A stretch of DNA of 64,000 nucleotides from JBLZUR01 sp048565625 (GCF_048565625.1 NZ_JBLZUR010000002.1:1302001-1366000), one strand, 5' to 3'. Counted from the first letter of the stretch, positions 1-8,779 are shown. The notes: generated by a model not told the origin, from the sequence alone. A program made the numbers and translations.

Positions 1-393
1 CTGCTCGCCGTCGGCGCGGAGCGTCCGGTGGTGGACAGCAGCACGGGCCGGGTCGAGGATTATGTCGACAATGCCGGCGACGAGGGTCGCCATCGTGCCG
101 CCCTTCTGGTCGCCGCACTCGCCGGCCTCGGCCGCTTGCCCGTCGCGGAGGTGCAGCGCTTTGACACAATCGGCCCGATCGTCGCCAGGAACCGCTGGAC
201 CGACGCGATCGACCTCGCCGCCGCGCGCGGCCAGCCGGGCACCGTCGCGATCCTCGCCGCCACCGGCCTGCAGGGGCGCAGTTGGGCGAGCATCCCGGCC
301 GGCCATCTCTACCACATCGTTGCCGCCTTGCGCCGCACCGGGCAGGAGGGCGCCGCCCGGATGATCGCGGCGGAGGCGGTCGCCCGGTCATGA
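1..393 (+). CDS. Hypothetical protein, C-terminal part (5' end outside window)
   Basis: The reading frame is open from the first base and ends in a TGA that overlaps the next start codon (ATGA), so it is probably co-transcribed with xerD. The visible 130 residues are Ala/Leu/Arg-rich and look like a soluble helical repeat protein, with segments such as HRAALLVAALAGLG and GQEGAARMIAAEA. I recognise no catalytic motif. Its place directly before xerD suggests a conserved sphingomonad hypothetical, but that is inference. The internal ATG at 28 is probably not the real start because the frame continues upstream of it. Confidence 0.6.
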   Translation: MLAVGAERPVVDSSTGRVEDYVDNAGDEGRHRAALLVAALAGLGRLPVAEVQRFDTIGPIVARNRWTDAIDLAAARGQPGTVAILAATGLQGRSWASIPAGHLYHIVAALRRTGQEGAARMIAAEAVARS

Positions 394-1292
394 CCGGCGG
401 AGAGGATGGCGCGCTGATCGGCCGCTTCCTCGAAATGCTGTCCTCAGAGGCGGGGGCCGCGCGCAACACGCTCCTTGCCTACCGCACCGATCTGGAGGGC
501 GCGTCGGCGTTGCTCGACGGTCGCCTCGGCGAGGCCGACGAGGACGCGCTCCGCAAGGTCGGCGATGCCTGGGGGGCGCTCGCCACCAGCACGGCCGCGC
601 GCAAGTCCGCCGCCCTCCGCCGCTTCTTCGGCTTCCTGGTGGAGGAGGGGTTCCGCCCCGACGATCCCTCATCCGCGCTGCCGCGCCCCGGCGTCCGCCG
701 ACCGCTGCCCAAGGTCCTCGATCACGCGCAGGTGGACAGCCTCTTCGCAGTCGCCGAGGCGAACGCCCGCGATCGCGGCACCCTCAACGACGTCCGCCTG
801 CTCGCGCTCCTCGAACTCCTCTACGGCTCCGGCCTCCGCGCCACCGAACTCGTCTCGCTCCCCCGCCGCGCCTTCAGGGGCGAGGAGCCGTTCCTGATCC
901 TGCGCGGCAAGGGCGGGCGCGAACGGCTCGTCCCCATCTCCGGTCGTGCCCGCGCCGCCGTCATGGCTTGGGGCAAGTTCGTGCCCGAGGACTCACTCTG
1001 GCTCTTCCCCTCGGGCAAGTCGCATCTCAGCCGCGTCCGCCTCCACCAGATGATCGTGGCGCTCGGCGCGGAAGCGGGCATTCCGCCCGGCCGCCTCAGC
1101 CCGCACGTCCTCCGCCACGCCTTCGCAACGCATCTGCTGGAGGGCGGGGCGGACCTCCGCGCGCTGCAGTCGATGCTCGGCCATGCCGACATCGCCACGA
1201 CGCAGATCTACACCCATGTCGATACTGCGCGGCTGGTCGATCTGGTCAACGCCAGCCATCCCCTCGTTGACGCGAAGCCGGACCGCCCGTAA
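390..1292 (+). CDS. xerD: Tyrosine recombinase XerD/XerC
   Basis: A 300-residue site-specific recombinase of the type that resolves chromosome dimers at dif during division. The N-terminal core-binding (SAM-like) domain covers about residues 10–95. The catalytic domain has the first Arg in YGSGLRATELVSLP, the HxLRH box (HVLRHAFATHLL), GHADIATTQ and the nucleophilic Tyr in QIYTHVD near residue 274. The length is normal for Xer proteins. I chose the ATG at 390 because it overlaps the upstream stop and gives the usual Xer N-terminus; an in-frame start at 282 would add 36 unlikely residues. XerC and XerD cannot be separated with certainty by eye; XerD is preferred. Confidence 0.9.
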   Translation: MTGGEDGALIGRFLEMLSSEAGAARNTLLAYRTDLEGASALLDGRLGEADEDALRKVGDAWGALATSTAARKSAALRRFFGFLVEEGFRPDDPSSALPRPGVRRPLPKVLDHAQVDSLFAVAEANARDRGTLNDVRLLALLELLYGSGLRATELVSLPRRAFRGEEPFLILRGKGGRERLVPISGRARAAVMAWGKFVPEDSLWLFPSGKSHLSRVRLHQMIVALGAEAGIPPGRLSPHVLRHAFATHLLEGGADLRALQSMLGHADIATTQIYTHVDTARLVDLVNASHPLVDAKPDRP

Positions 1293-1302
1293 CCCGCCGC
1301 CC

Positions 1303-2244
1303 ATGACGACTTACCTCGACTTCGAGAAGCCGATCGCCGAGCTTGAGACCCGCATCGCCGAACTGCGCGAGACTGCCGACGCCGGCACCGTCGACATCGC
1401 CAGCGAGATCGCCAAGCTCGACGCCAAGGCGAAGAAGCTCCTCCGCGACACCTATGGCAAGCTCACCCCCTGGCAGAAGACGCAGGTCGCCCGCCATCCG
1501 CAGCGGCCGCATCTGAAGGATTATATCGCCGGCTTCGTCAGCGACTTCGTGCCGCTGGCCGGGGACCGCGCCTTTGCCGACGACAAGGCGATCATCGGTG
1601 GCCTCGGCCGGATCGACGGCCGTCGCGTGATGGTGATCGGCCATGAAAAGGGCGACGACACCGCAAGCCGCCTCCGCCACAATTTCGGCATGGCCAAACC
1701 CGAGGGTTACAGGAAGGCGATCCGCCTGATCGAACTTGCCGACCGCTTCGGCCTGCCCGTGGTGACTCTGGTCGATACCTCCGGCGCGTTCCCCGGCGTG
1801 CAGGCGGAGGAGCGCGGGCAGGCGGAGGCCATCGCCCGCTCCACCGAGGCGTGCCTTGCCGCCGGCGTTCCGGTGGTCGCCGCGATCGTTGGGGAAGGGG
1901 GCTCGGGCGGGGCCGTGGCGCTCGCCGCCGCCAACCGCGTGCTGATGTTCGAACACGCCGTCTATTCGGTGATCTCGCCCGAAGGCTGCGCCTCGATCCT
2001 CTGGCGCACGGCGGAGAAGGCGGCGGACGCGGCCGAGGCGATGAAGGTCACCGCGCAGGATCTGGCCAGGCTCGGCATCATCGACCGCATCGTCGAGGAG
2101 CCCTTGGGCGGCGCCCACCGCGCCCCCGCCCAGGCGATCGCCGCCCTGGGCGAGGCGCTTGGCGAGGAGATCGACGCGCTCGCCACCAAATCCGCCGCCA
2201 CCCTCCGCGCCGAACGCCGCGCCAAGTTCCTGGCCGCCGCCTAG
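1303..2244 (+). CDS. accA: Acetyl-CoA carboxylase carboxyltransferase subunit alpha
   Basis: A 313-residue AccA, which pairs with AccD to move the carboxyl group from carboxybiotin to acetyl-CoA in the first committed step of fatty-acid synthesis. The N-terminus TYLDFEKPIAELETRI is typical. The crotonase-like core contains GEGGSGGAVALAAANRV and YSVISPEGCASILW. The start at 1303 gives the expected AccA length; the longer in-frame ORF runs back into xerD. It lies 10 bp after xerD on the same strand, so the two may share a transcript. Confidence 0.96.
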   Translation: MTTYLDFEKPIAELETRIAELRETADAGTVDIASEIAKLDAKAKKLLRDTYGKLTPWQKTQVARHPQRPHLKDYIAGFVSDFVPLAGDRAFADDKAIIGGLGRIDGRRVMVIGHEKGDDTASRLRHNFGMAKPEGYRKAIRLIELADRFGLPVVTLVDTSGAFPGVQAEERGQAEAIARSTEACLAAGVPVVAAIVGEGGSGGAVALAAANRVLMFEHAVYSVISPEGCASILWRTAEKAADAAEAMKVTAQDLARLGIIDRIVEEPLGGAHRAPAQAIAALGEALGEEIDALATKSAATLRAERRAKFLAAA

Positions 2245-2246
2245 AA

Positions 2247-2298
2247 GATCCTCCCCCGCAAGGGGGAGGTTGCGCCGAAGGCGACGGAGGGGGAGGAC
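2247..2298 (+). repeat. Dispersed GC-rich palindromic element, short copy
   Basis: After accA there is a CTCCCCC–gcaa–GGGGGAG hairpin (about 2251–2268) followed by a GGAGGGGGAGG run. Its arms share the CCTCCCC/GGGGAGG core of the longer elements at 3305–3427 and 18341–18480. It may act as a transcript end for accA, but there is no T-tract, so I call it a repeat. Confidence 0.55.
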
Positions 2299-2388
2299 GG
2301 AGACCTGCTTGAGTCTCGCCGCCCAAACAGCAAAAAGGCGACGGAATCGCTCCCGCCGCCCTCTATTTAGCCGCTAAGCTCGGTAAGC

Positions 2389-2556
2389 TTAGGCGTTGTT
2401 CAGCTGGTCAGACACGTTGGAGAACGTGCCGGAAACCGAGCCGCCGATGCCCTGCATGCCGGCGATCGCGGCAACCGCGATCAGAGCCGCGATCAGGCCG
2501 TATTCGATGGCCGTCGCGCCCTTGTCGTTCTTCATGATCTTGCGAAAAATCTTCAT
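2389..2556 (-). CDS. Flp family type IVb pilin
   Basis: A 55-residue Flp/Fap-type prepilin, the small subunit of tight-adherence (Tad) pili. It has a short basic leader ending in DKG, then the conserved ATAIEYGLIAALIAVAAIAG segment with Glu at mature position 5 and Tyr at 6, followed by a glycine-rich tail. A prepilin peptidase (TadV/CpaA type) would cut after the Gly; no such gene is in the window. The ATG at 2556 is preceded by AAGGAGATC, which rejects the longer in-frame ORF. A second pilin gene lies just upstream on the same strand. Confidence 0.9.
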   Translation of the reverse strand: MKIFRKIMKNDKGATAIEYGLIAALIAVAAIAGMQGIGGSVSGTFSNVSDQLNNA

Positions 2557-2664
2557 GGCCGATCTCCTTGAAAGCAAACTCGTGCAACCCTGCCGCCGCC
2601 ACGGCACCGTGGGTCGACATCACCTTCCTACGTTGTGGGAGTTGCAAAATGCTTAACGGCGAAA

Positions 2665-2835
2665 TCAGGAGGCGCGGGTCGCTTCGGCCACGGTGTTATA
2701 AATATCGACGACTTGATCACCGAAGGTTCCGAGGCCGAGTATGAAGATCGAGCACATCAGGCTCACGATCAGGCCGTATTCGACCAGCGTAACGCCTTTC
2801 TCGTCGACGCGCAGGTTCCGAACAAATCTTTCCAC
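2665..2835 (-). CDS. Flp family type IVb pilin, divergent copy
   Basis: A 56-residue pilin-like protein: MERFVRNLRVDEKG leader, then VTLVEYGLIVSLM with Glu and Tyr at mature positions 5 and 6, and a hydrophobic stretch to about residue 37. The C-terminus differs from its neighbour at 2389–2556, so this is a diverged paralogue rather than a duplicate. I chose the GTG at 2835, which has GAAGGG about eight bases upstream. A TTG at 2856 would add seven residues. It is separated from the next pilin by 108 bp and is probably in the same transcript. Confidence 0.8.
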   Translation of the reverse strand: MERFVRNLRVDEKGVTLVEYGLIVSLMCSIFILGLGTFGDQVVDIYNTVAEATRAS

Positions 2836-2903
2836 CTCGGTAACCCTTCGCCACAATCTGCAGTCAACACTCGCACTAGTCTTGTATGGTTAAGGAAGCG
2901 TAT

Positions 2904-3302
2904 ATGCAGCTGATCCTGGTAAGCGCCGTGGCGATCGTCGATGCGGACGGCCGCGTGCTGGTGCAGCGGCGCCCGGAAGGGAAGCCGATGGCCGGCCTCT
3001 GGGAGTTCCCCGGCGGCAAGGTGGAGGGCGGCGAGACGCCCGAGGCCGCGCTGATCCGCGAGCTCCGCGAGGAGTTGGCGATCGAGGTCGATCCAGCCTG
3101 CCTCGCCCCCGCGACCTTCGCCAGCGAAGCGCTCGGCGAGCGCCACCTCCTGCTCCTCCTCTACGTCTGTCGCAAATGGCGCGGCACCCCCCAACCCCTC
3201 GCCGCCAGCGCCCTCGACTGGGTGAGGCCCGTGGCGTTGCACGCCCTAGACATGCCCCCGGCGGACAAGCCGCTGATCGGCCTGCTCGAAGCGCTCCTCT
3301 AA
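2904..3302 (+). CDS. mutT: (Deoxy)nucleoside triphosphate pyrophosphohydrolase, MutT/Nudix
   Basis: A 132-residue Nudix hydrolase, predicted to clear 8-oxo-dGTP from the nucleotide pool. The Nudix box begins GGKVEGGETPEAA and continues LIRELREELAIEV, matching G-x5-E-x7-REL-x-EE. The sequence VQRRPEGKPMAGLWEFPGG before the box is characteristic of MutT. The ATG at 2904 follows AAGGAAG at a good distance; an in-frame start at 2886 is less likely. It is divergent from the pilin genes. A dispersed repeat follows its stop codon directly. Confidence 0.92.
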   Translation: MQLILVSAVAIVDADGRVLVQRRPEGKPMAGLWEFPGGKVEGGETPEAALIRELREELAIEVDPACLAPATFASEALGERHLLLLLYVCRKWRGTPQPLAASALDWVRPVALHALDMPPADKPLIGLLEALL

Positions 3303-3304
3303 AA

Positions 3305-3427
3305 TCCTCCCCATCAAAGATGGGGAGGGGACCAGCGAAGCTGGTGGAGGGGCGGCGGTGCAACCGCCGTCTTCGCGGCGGCCCCTCCACCATGCTTCGC
3401 ATGGTCCCCCAGCTTCGCTAGAGAGGA
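3305..3427 (+). repeat. Dispersed GC-rich palindromic element, full copy
   Basis: The converging ends of mutT and the methyltransferase gene are separated by a nested palindrome. CCTCCCC and GGGGAGG form an inner stem, and GACCAGCGAAGCTGGTGGAG is answered by a diverged inverse copy near the right end (CTCCACCATGC…GGTCCCC). The same element lies before lolD at 18341–18480. It probably gives a strong two-way RNA hairpin and could serve as a bidirectional terminator. Confidence 0.75.
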
Positions 3428-4276
3428 TCAGGGCTTGGCCTTCAACGCCTCCGCAAGCGACACCGTCGCACTCCCCCGCCGTGCCGGCTTCGGCTGCGAC
3501 TCGGCCGGCGCCCAGCCGGTCAGCACCGCGATCTCGAACCGCTCCGTCACGCGCCCGTCCGGATCGGCCTGCGCCACGAACGCCTCCACCGCCGCCATCA
3601 AAGGCCGCCGGCTCAGCGCCTGCCGCCCGGGCAGCAGGTTCGTCGCCGCCATCGCCCGCAGATCCTCGACCAGCCGGAACAGCGATCCATAACGCAGGTT
3701 CAGCGTGAACCCGTCCGCCACGGGCATCGCGAACCCCGCGCGCCCGAGCAGGTCGGCCCCCGCCTGCAACGGGATCTGCGGATGGATCCGCGCCACCGCG
3801 CGCCCCTCCGCCATGTCCGCCGCCAGGAACGCCTCGCGTAGCCGCGGCGCGCTCCCGCCCGCGCAGAACCCGGCCAGGAACAGCCCGTCCGGCCGCAACA
3901 GCCGCCGCGCCTGGATCAGCGCACCCGGCAGGTCGTTGACCTGATCCAGCACGTTCGCCGACACGATCAGGTCGAAGCTGCCGGGATCGAAGGGCAGCCG
4001 ATCCTCCTCCGCCTGCACCCCGCCCGCCCGCGACGCAAACACCGCCCCGGCATCGGCATAGGTCACCCGCCGCCCCGGAGCCTCTAGCGCCCGCCCCAGC
4101 GAACCGTCGCCACAGCCGAGGTCCAGCACGTCGGTAAACGTCCGCTGCACCCCCGCCAACCGGTCGATCAGATCCTCCGCGATCGCCTGCCGCAGGATGT
4201 CCTCGCCCTGCCCACGCGCCGCGCGGTCGCGGCGGAGCGCGCGCGCCTGTCGATCGAAGACTTCCGGACCGGTCAC
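3428..4276 (-). CDS. BioC/NDUFAF5-like SAM-dependent methyltransferase
   Basis: A 282-residue class I methyltransferase. Motif I is VLDLGCGDGSLGRAL; the post-motif region has DRLPFDPGSFDLIVSANVLD, and RRLLRPDGLFLAGF follows. The C-terminus carries the TERFEIAVLTGWAP block seen in alphaproteobacterial homologues of NDUFAF5 and BioC. The true substrate (malonyl-ACP or an arginine in a complex I subunit) cannot be told from sequence. Start chosen: the GTG at 4276, giving MTGPEVFDRQARALRRDRAA, a typical N-terminus for this family. The open frame upstream overlaps comF antisense and is not coding. It is divergent from comF, with 42 bp between the starts. Confidence 0.85.
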   Translation of the reverse strand: MTGPEVFDRQARALRRDRAARGQGEDILRQAIAEDLIDRLAGVQRTFTDVLDLGCGDGSLGRALEAPGRRVTYADAGAVFASRAGGVQAEEDRLPFDPGSFDLIVSANVLDQVNDLPGALIQARRLLRPDGLFLAGFCAGGSAPRLREAFLAADMAEGRAVARIHPQIPLQAGADLLGRAGFAMPVADGFTLNLRYGSLFRLVEDLRAMAATNLLPGRQALSRRPLMAAVEAFVAQADPDGRVTERFEIAVLTGWAPAESQPKPARRGSATVSLAEALKAKP

Positions 4277-4318
4277 ACGGGCGCTTGTGCGCGCGCGCCG
4301 CCCACGGGACAAGGCGGC

Positions 4319-5062
4319 ATGTTCGCCACCCCCGTCATCCGCGCAGCGCGCCACGGCGTCGCCAAGGCGGTCGCCTTCGCGCTTCCCCCACGCTGCGCCG
4401 CCTGCGGCACGATCGTCGGCGGCGACCACCAGCTCTGCCTCGACTGCTGGAGCGCGCTCGACTTCCTCGACGATGGCGGCTGCCCGGTCTGCGCGAGGCC
4501 TGCCGACCATCCAGGGCAGGAGGGGCTGCACTGCGCCGCCTGCCTCGCCGACCCGCCGCCCTTCGATCGCCTGCGCGCCGGCGTCGCTTATGGCGAGGTC
4601 GCCCGCGGCATCGTGCTGAAGCTGAAATACGGTCGCCAGACCGGCCTCGCCGAGCTGATTGCCCGCCAACTCGCGCGATCGACCGACGGCCTCGCGCCCG
4701 ACACTCTCGTCGCCTGCGTCCCTCTCCACCGCTGGCGAATCTGGAGCCGGGGCTTCAACCAGTCCGCCCTGATCGGCCGACGCGTGGCAAGGCGGCACGC
4801 CCTCCGCTTCGTTCCCGATCTGCTGGTACGAACCCGACGCACCCCGCCGCTCAAGGGCCTGAACCCGACGCAGCGCGCCCGCACCGTGCGGGGTGCGTTT
4901 GCCGTGAAGCCTCACGTGACGGTCAAGGGCGCGACGATCCTCCTCGTCGACGATGTCTACACCACCGGCGCCACCGTCCGCGCCTGCGCCGCAATCCTCC
5001 GCCGCGCCGGGGCCGCGCGGGTCGAGGTGCTGTGCTGGGCGCGCGTCCTTCGGGACGACTGA
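4319..5062 (+). CDS. comF: ComF family phosphoribosyltransferase-like protein
   Basis: A 247-residue ComF/GntX-type protein. The N-terminus has a zinc-ribbon-like set of Cys pairs (RCAACG, LCLDC, GCPVCARP, HCAAC). The phosphoribosyltransferase fold ends with the PRPP-binding loop in LLVDDVYTTGATVRA, and the middle has RGFNQSALIGRRVAR. In competent bacteria ComF helps DNA uptake; the role in sphingomonads is not settled. It heads a short operon with grxC, an amidohydrolase and a DUF1178 gene. Confidence 0.9.
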   Translation: MFATPVIRAARHGVAKAVAFALPPRCAACGTIVGGDHQLCLDCWSALDFLDDGGCPVCARPADHPGQEGLHCAACLADPPPFDRLRAGVAYGEVARGIVLKLKYGRQTGLAELIARQLARSTDGLAPDTLVACVPLHRWRIWSRGFNQSALIGRRVARRHALRFVPDLLVRTRRTPPLKGLNPTQRARTVRGAFAVKPHVTVKGATILLVDDVYTTGATVRACAAILRRAGAARVEVLCWARVLRDD

Positions 5063-5131
5063 AGCATCCGGAAACATTGACATTCGTGCCCTGCGACAGC
5101 ACCTCGGCCGCAACAGTCGAGGATAGCGGTC

Positions 5132-5389
5132 ATGGCCAAGGTCGAAATCTACACGAAGGCGTTCTGCCCCTATTGTTCGCGGGCGATGAACCTTCTCGGG
5201 TCGAAGGGCGTGACTCCGGAGGAATACGACATCACCATGGGCGGGCCGCAGCGGGCCGAGATGATCCAGCGCGCCAACGGCCGCACCACCGTCCCGCAGG
5301 TCTTCATCGACGGCGCCCATATCGGCGGCTCCGACGATCTCGCCGCCCTGGACCGCGCGGGCAAGCTCGACCCGCTGCTCGCCGCCTGA
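5132..5389 (+). CDS. grxC: Glutaredoxin 3
   Basis: An 85-residue class I glutaredoxin with the CPYC active site at residues 11–14 (YTKAFCPYCSRAM), the cis-Pro motif TTVPQVFIDG and the GG-SDDL glutathione-binding end. It uses glutathione to reduce disulfides in the cytoplasm. It is 69 bp after comF and immediately upstream of the amidohydrolase. Confidence 0.95.
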   Translation: MAKVEIYTKAFCPYCSRAMNLLGSKGVTPEEYDITMGGPQRAEMIQRANGRTTVPQVFIDGAHIGGSDDLAALDRAGKLDPLLAA

Positions 5390-5391
5390 CC

Positions 5392-6213
5392 TTGCGCATC
5401 GCGCTTGCCCAGACGACCACCGGCATCGATCCGGTGGAAAGCGTCGACGCGCTCGCGCGGCTGATTGCCGAGGCTGCGGCGGGCGGCGCGAAGATGCTCT
5501 TCACGCCGGAGATGAGCGGCGTGCTCGACCGCGACCGTTCGCGCGCTGCGGCGAACATCGTCACCGAGGATGAGGATCGGGTCCTGCGCGCCGTCTGTTT
5601 CGCAGCGGCGGAGGCGGGTATCTGGGTCCATCTCGGCTCGCTGGCGCTCCGCGAGGGCGAGCGGCTGGTGAATCGCGGCTTCGTCATCGATGCGAAAGGC
5701 GCCGTCCGCGCCAGCTACGACAAGATCCACCTCTTCGACGTCGACCTGCCCGACGGCACACGCTGGCGCGAGTCGGCGAGCTATTCCGGCGGCGATCGTG
5801 CCGTGGCGGCGGATACCCCCGCCGGACGCCTCGGCCTGTCGATCTGCTACGATCTCCGCTTCCCCGACCTGTACCGCGCGCTGACCGATGCCGGCGCGAG
5901 GATCCTCTCGATTCCCGCCGCCTTCACCCGCCCGACCGGAGCCGCCCACTGGCACATCCTGATGCGCGCCCGCGCGATCGAGGCCGGCGTCTTCGTCGTC
6001 GCCGCCGCGCAAACCGGCACCCACGCCGACGGCCGTGAGACCTACGGCCATTCGCTGGTGGTCGATCCCTGGGGCGAGGTGCTGCTCGACATGGGAGAGG
6101 AGGCCGGCCTCGGCTTCTGTGACTTGGCCCTGGAGCGGGTGGAGGAGGTAAGGGGACGCCTGCCCGCCATCAACCACCGCCGTCCGATCGCTGCGCCGGA
6201 GGTGGTCGCATGA
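5392..6213 (+). CDS. Carbon-nitrogen hydrolase (nitrilase superfamily)
   Basis: A 273-residue Nit1/Nit2-type amidase. The Glu-Lys-Cys triad is visible as TPEMS (Glu40), YDKIHLFDVD and LSICYDLRFP. The second Glu region is also present (RARAIEAGVFVVAAAQTG, YGHSLVVDPWGEV). Likely substrates are deaminated glutathione or omega-amides, fitting its place after grxC. The start is a TTG two bases after the grxC stop; no ATG or GTG gives the conserved MRIALAQ N-terminus. Confidence 0.9.
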   Translation: MRIALAQTTTGIDPVESVDALARLIAEAAAGGAKMLFTPEMSGVLDRDRSRAAANIVTEDEDRVLRAVCFAAAEAGIWVHLGSLALREGERLVNRGFVIDAKGAVRASYDKIHLFDVDLPDGTRWRESASYSGGDRAVAADTPAGRLGLSICYDLRFPDLYRALTDAGARILSIPAAFTRPTGAAHWHILMRARAIEAGVFVVAAAQTGTHADGRETYGHSLVVDPWGEVLLDMGEEAGLGFCDLALERVEEVRGRLPAINHRRPIAAPEVVA

Positions 6214-6632
6214 TCGTCTTCGATCTCCGCTGCGACCCTGCCGGCCATGTCTTCGAGGCATGGTTCGGCTCCTCCGACGATTACGAAGGCCAGCAGGCGC
6301 GGGGCCTCGTCTCCTGTCCAATCTGCGGCTCCGGCACCGTCGGCAAGGCGGTCATGGCACCCCGTCTGTCCGGCACCGGAGAGGCGCCCGATCCGCGCGT
6401 GATGAAGCAGGCGCTCACCCTCCTCGCCAAGGCGCAGGCCGAGATGCTGTCCAAGTCCGAGGATGTCGGCACCGACTTCGCCCGCCGCGCCCGCGCCATC
6501 CACGACGGCGAGGAGGCGGCGAAACCGATCTACGGCCAGGCCACCGCGCCCGAGGTCCGCGACCTCCTGAGCGACGGCGTGCCGGTCGCGCCTTTGCCCC
6601 TGCCGGTACGCCCGCCCGAACGCGACAATTGA
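6210..6632 (+). CDS. DUF1178 family protein
   Basis: A 140-residue protein starting MIVFDLRCDPAGHVFEAWF and carrying the CPICGS pair of Cys, both typical of DUF1178. The middle (LLAKAQAEMLSKSEDVGTDF) and the end (DLLSDGVPVAPLPLPVRP) also fit. The function is unknown; the Cys pair suggests metal binding. Its ATG overlaps the upstream stop (ATGA), so it is translationally coupled to the amidohydrolase. Confidence 0.92.
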   Translation: MIVFDLRCDPAGHVFEAWFGSSDDYEGQQARGLVSCPICGSGTVGKAVMAPRLSGTGEAPDPRVMKQALTLLAKAQAEMLSKSEDVGTDFARRARAIHDGEEAAKPIYGQATAPEVRDLLSDGVPVAPLPLPVRPPERDN

Positions 6633-6666
6633 CGATCGGGCGGCCTCGGGCCTACTCGACGCCCGT

Positions 6667-6743
6667 GCCCCGGTAGCTCAGCTGGACAGAGCAACGGTTT
6701 CCTAAACCGCAGGTCGGGAGTTCGAGTCTCTCCCGGGGCACCA
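6667..6743 (+). tRNA. tRNA-Arg (anticodon CCT)
   Basis: The cloverleaf can be drawn. Acceptor GCCCCGG pairs with CCGGGGC. The D stem is GCTC/GAGC. The anticodon loop is TTCCTAA, with CCT at the anticodon. The T arm is GGGAG-TTCGAGT-CTCTC with one G·T pair, followed by discriminator A and an encoded CCA. The first anticodon-stem pair is A·C. It reads AGG codons. No attachment-site duplication or integrase is seen next to it. Confidence 0.93.
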
Positions 6744-6749
6744 CCACCC

Positions 6750-8779
6750 TCAGAAATCGACCATCAGGGTGGCGCGCAGCGAGATCGCCGCCTGGCCCTG
6801 CTGCTCCTCGGCACCCGCCTCGCCCGAGATCTTCAGGCCGTTGCCGCCGCCGGTCGCGCGGATCTTACCGACCCAGCCGTTGGTCCGGTCTTCCGGCGTC
6901 AGGGTGAAGTCCTGCCCGCCGGCAAAACGCGCGGTGGTCTTGCCGAGTGACCCGCCGACAAGCTGACGTCGACCACCTTCCAGCTCGATCCGCATCCAGC
7001 CGCTCTCCCGATCGCCATCGCCGAACTCGTAGCCGATGGCGACGGTGCCAGAGACCGCCAGCTCGTCGCTGGTCCGCTTGTCGACGGAGAGGTCGAACGC
7101 AGCCCCGCCGCCCGTCTCCGCATAGGCCTTCTCGCTCAACCGGTAGTAGTCGATCGCGACGATCGGCCGCAGGGTGAAGCCGCCCAGCCAGATGTCGTAG
7201 CTCGCCCCGCCCGATCCGGACACGAGGTTGCCGTTCCAATTGCCCCGGCTGTTCAGCTCGACGCTTGCGCCCGTCCCGTCCGTGCCGGTGAACTTCCGCT
7301 TGCCTTTGAAATCGACATAGGCCCAGGAACCGCGCGCCCAGGTGGACAGGCTGCCCCAATTGGCGCGCCAGAACCCGGCGACCTCGTACTGGTTCGACTG
7401 CACGGAGTTGTCGGTCCCCCCGTCCGCGTCCTTGCCGTAGAGATAGGCGAGCGAGACGCCGAAATTGCCGGTCTTCTCCGTCTTGATCTCGCCGCCGGTC
7501 GAAATGCCCCAGCCGGAGACATCGTAAGACGCGGTGTCGCCCAGGCTCTTGGCGCGGCCCCAGCCGGCCTGCTGGATGAACCAGCCCCAGCCGCCCTCGT
7601 CCTTGAACGGCGCGTTCGGATCGGCAAGGAATCCCGCCGTCGCGCGCGATCCCATCGTCACCGCCTCGAACGTGCCGCCGGCATGGTCGGGCAGCATCTG
7701 GCGGACCTGACGCTTGAACTGGTCGCCGTCCACTGTGTTGAGGAACACGCCCGCCACCTTGCTGTCCTTGCCGAGCGCCGCATAGACCGCGTCATAGGCG
7801 GCCGCCTGCGACCGGTTGAGGCCGAGTTCGCCGGTGGTCTTGCGCTTCACGTCCAGGGCGAGTTCGGTCGCGCCGGCGACCACCACGTCGCTCCTGAACA
7901 TGTATGGCAGGATCGCGTCCTCTGACGCGAGCTTGTCGCCGCCGGTGATGCTGCCCGCGCGGACGAAGGTATATCGGCCCTCGGCATTGGCGATACCCGC
8001 GATCTTCACCGCGACCTTCGCCCCTTCCGCGAAGCTGGCCGCGCCCGCCACCTGATAAAGCGTGCTCGTCTTGGTCGCGCCGTCGATCGTGACCCCGATC
8101 GTGCCGCCGGATGCGACCGACAGGGAGGCGATCGTCGCCGTCGTCTTGCCGATGTCCAGCCGCCCGCCGTTCACCGCGACGGCCAGCCCCGCCGCATTCT
8201 TCAGGCCACCCGTGAACGAAGCGGTCCCGGCGAGCGTCAGGCTGTCCGCCCCGCCGCCGAAGTCCATGTCGCCGGCATAAGCGGACGTGCCTTCCAGCTT
8301 CACCGTGTCGGCACCTGCGCCGAAGCTGGCGTCACCGCTCACCGCCGCGTCGCCCGACAAGGCCAGCGTGTTGTTCCCCGTCCCGAAGCTCAGCTTTCCG
8401 GCGACTGTGCCGTCCGCGACGTCGAAGCTGTCATTGCCGCTGCCCAGCAGGACGTCACCCTTGATCGAGGGCGCGTTGCCCGTGGTCACCGCCGTCTGGC
8501 GGATCTCCGCGCCGGTGGTGTTCGCCGACAGGTCGATGGCGGTGTTGGTCTTGCCGCCGCTTGCCGAGATCGAACCGGCATTGGTGACGAGCGCCAAAGT
8601 GCCGGATCGATCCACGATCCCAACGGCGGCACCGTTACCGCTCGCCGTCGCCGCGATCGCGCCGCTGTTCCGCACCGCGTTCACCGTCGCTCCGGCATCG
8701 ATCGAGATTGCCGTCCCCTTTGCAGTCGTCGCATCGCCGCCCGATGCGGTCACCGAACCGGAGCAAGCAGCTGGCGCAT
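6750..8779 (-). pseudogene. Autotransporter, 5'-truncated and frameshifted
   Basis: The open frame from 8753 to 6750 codes for 667 residues: a repetitive passenger end (GSGNDSFDVADGTV, GTGNNTLALSGD) and a complete C-terminal autotransporter beta-barrel (from about residue 390, ending LRATLMVDF with the terminal Phe). It has no signal peptide. A good Shine-Dalgarno (AGGGAAGAG) and ATG lie upstream at 8779, but that frame reads only MRQLLAPVR before TGA. MRQLLA looks like the start of a signal peptide, so a deletion probably joined it out of frame to the passenger. As it stands the product could not be exported. It follows the TonB receptor gene on the same strand. Confidence 0.7.

Noticed and set aside
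4285..5391. N-terminal extension of the amidohydrolase frame
   Set aside because: This part of the open frame overlaps comF and grxC in another phase; the TTG at 5392 gives the family N-terminus.
6667..6743. tRNA-Arg as an integration site for a mobile element
   Set aside because: There is no integrase and no repeat of the tRNA 3' end nearby, and the genes on both sides look like core genes.
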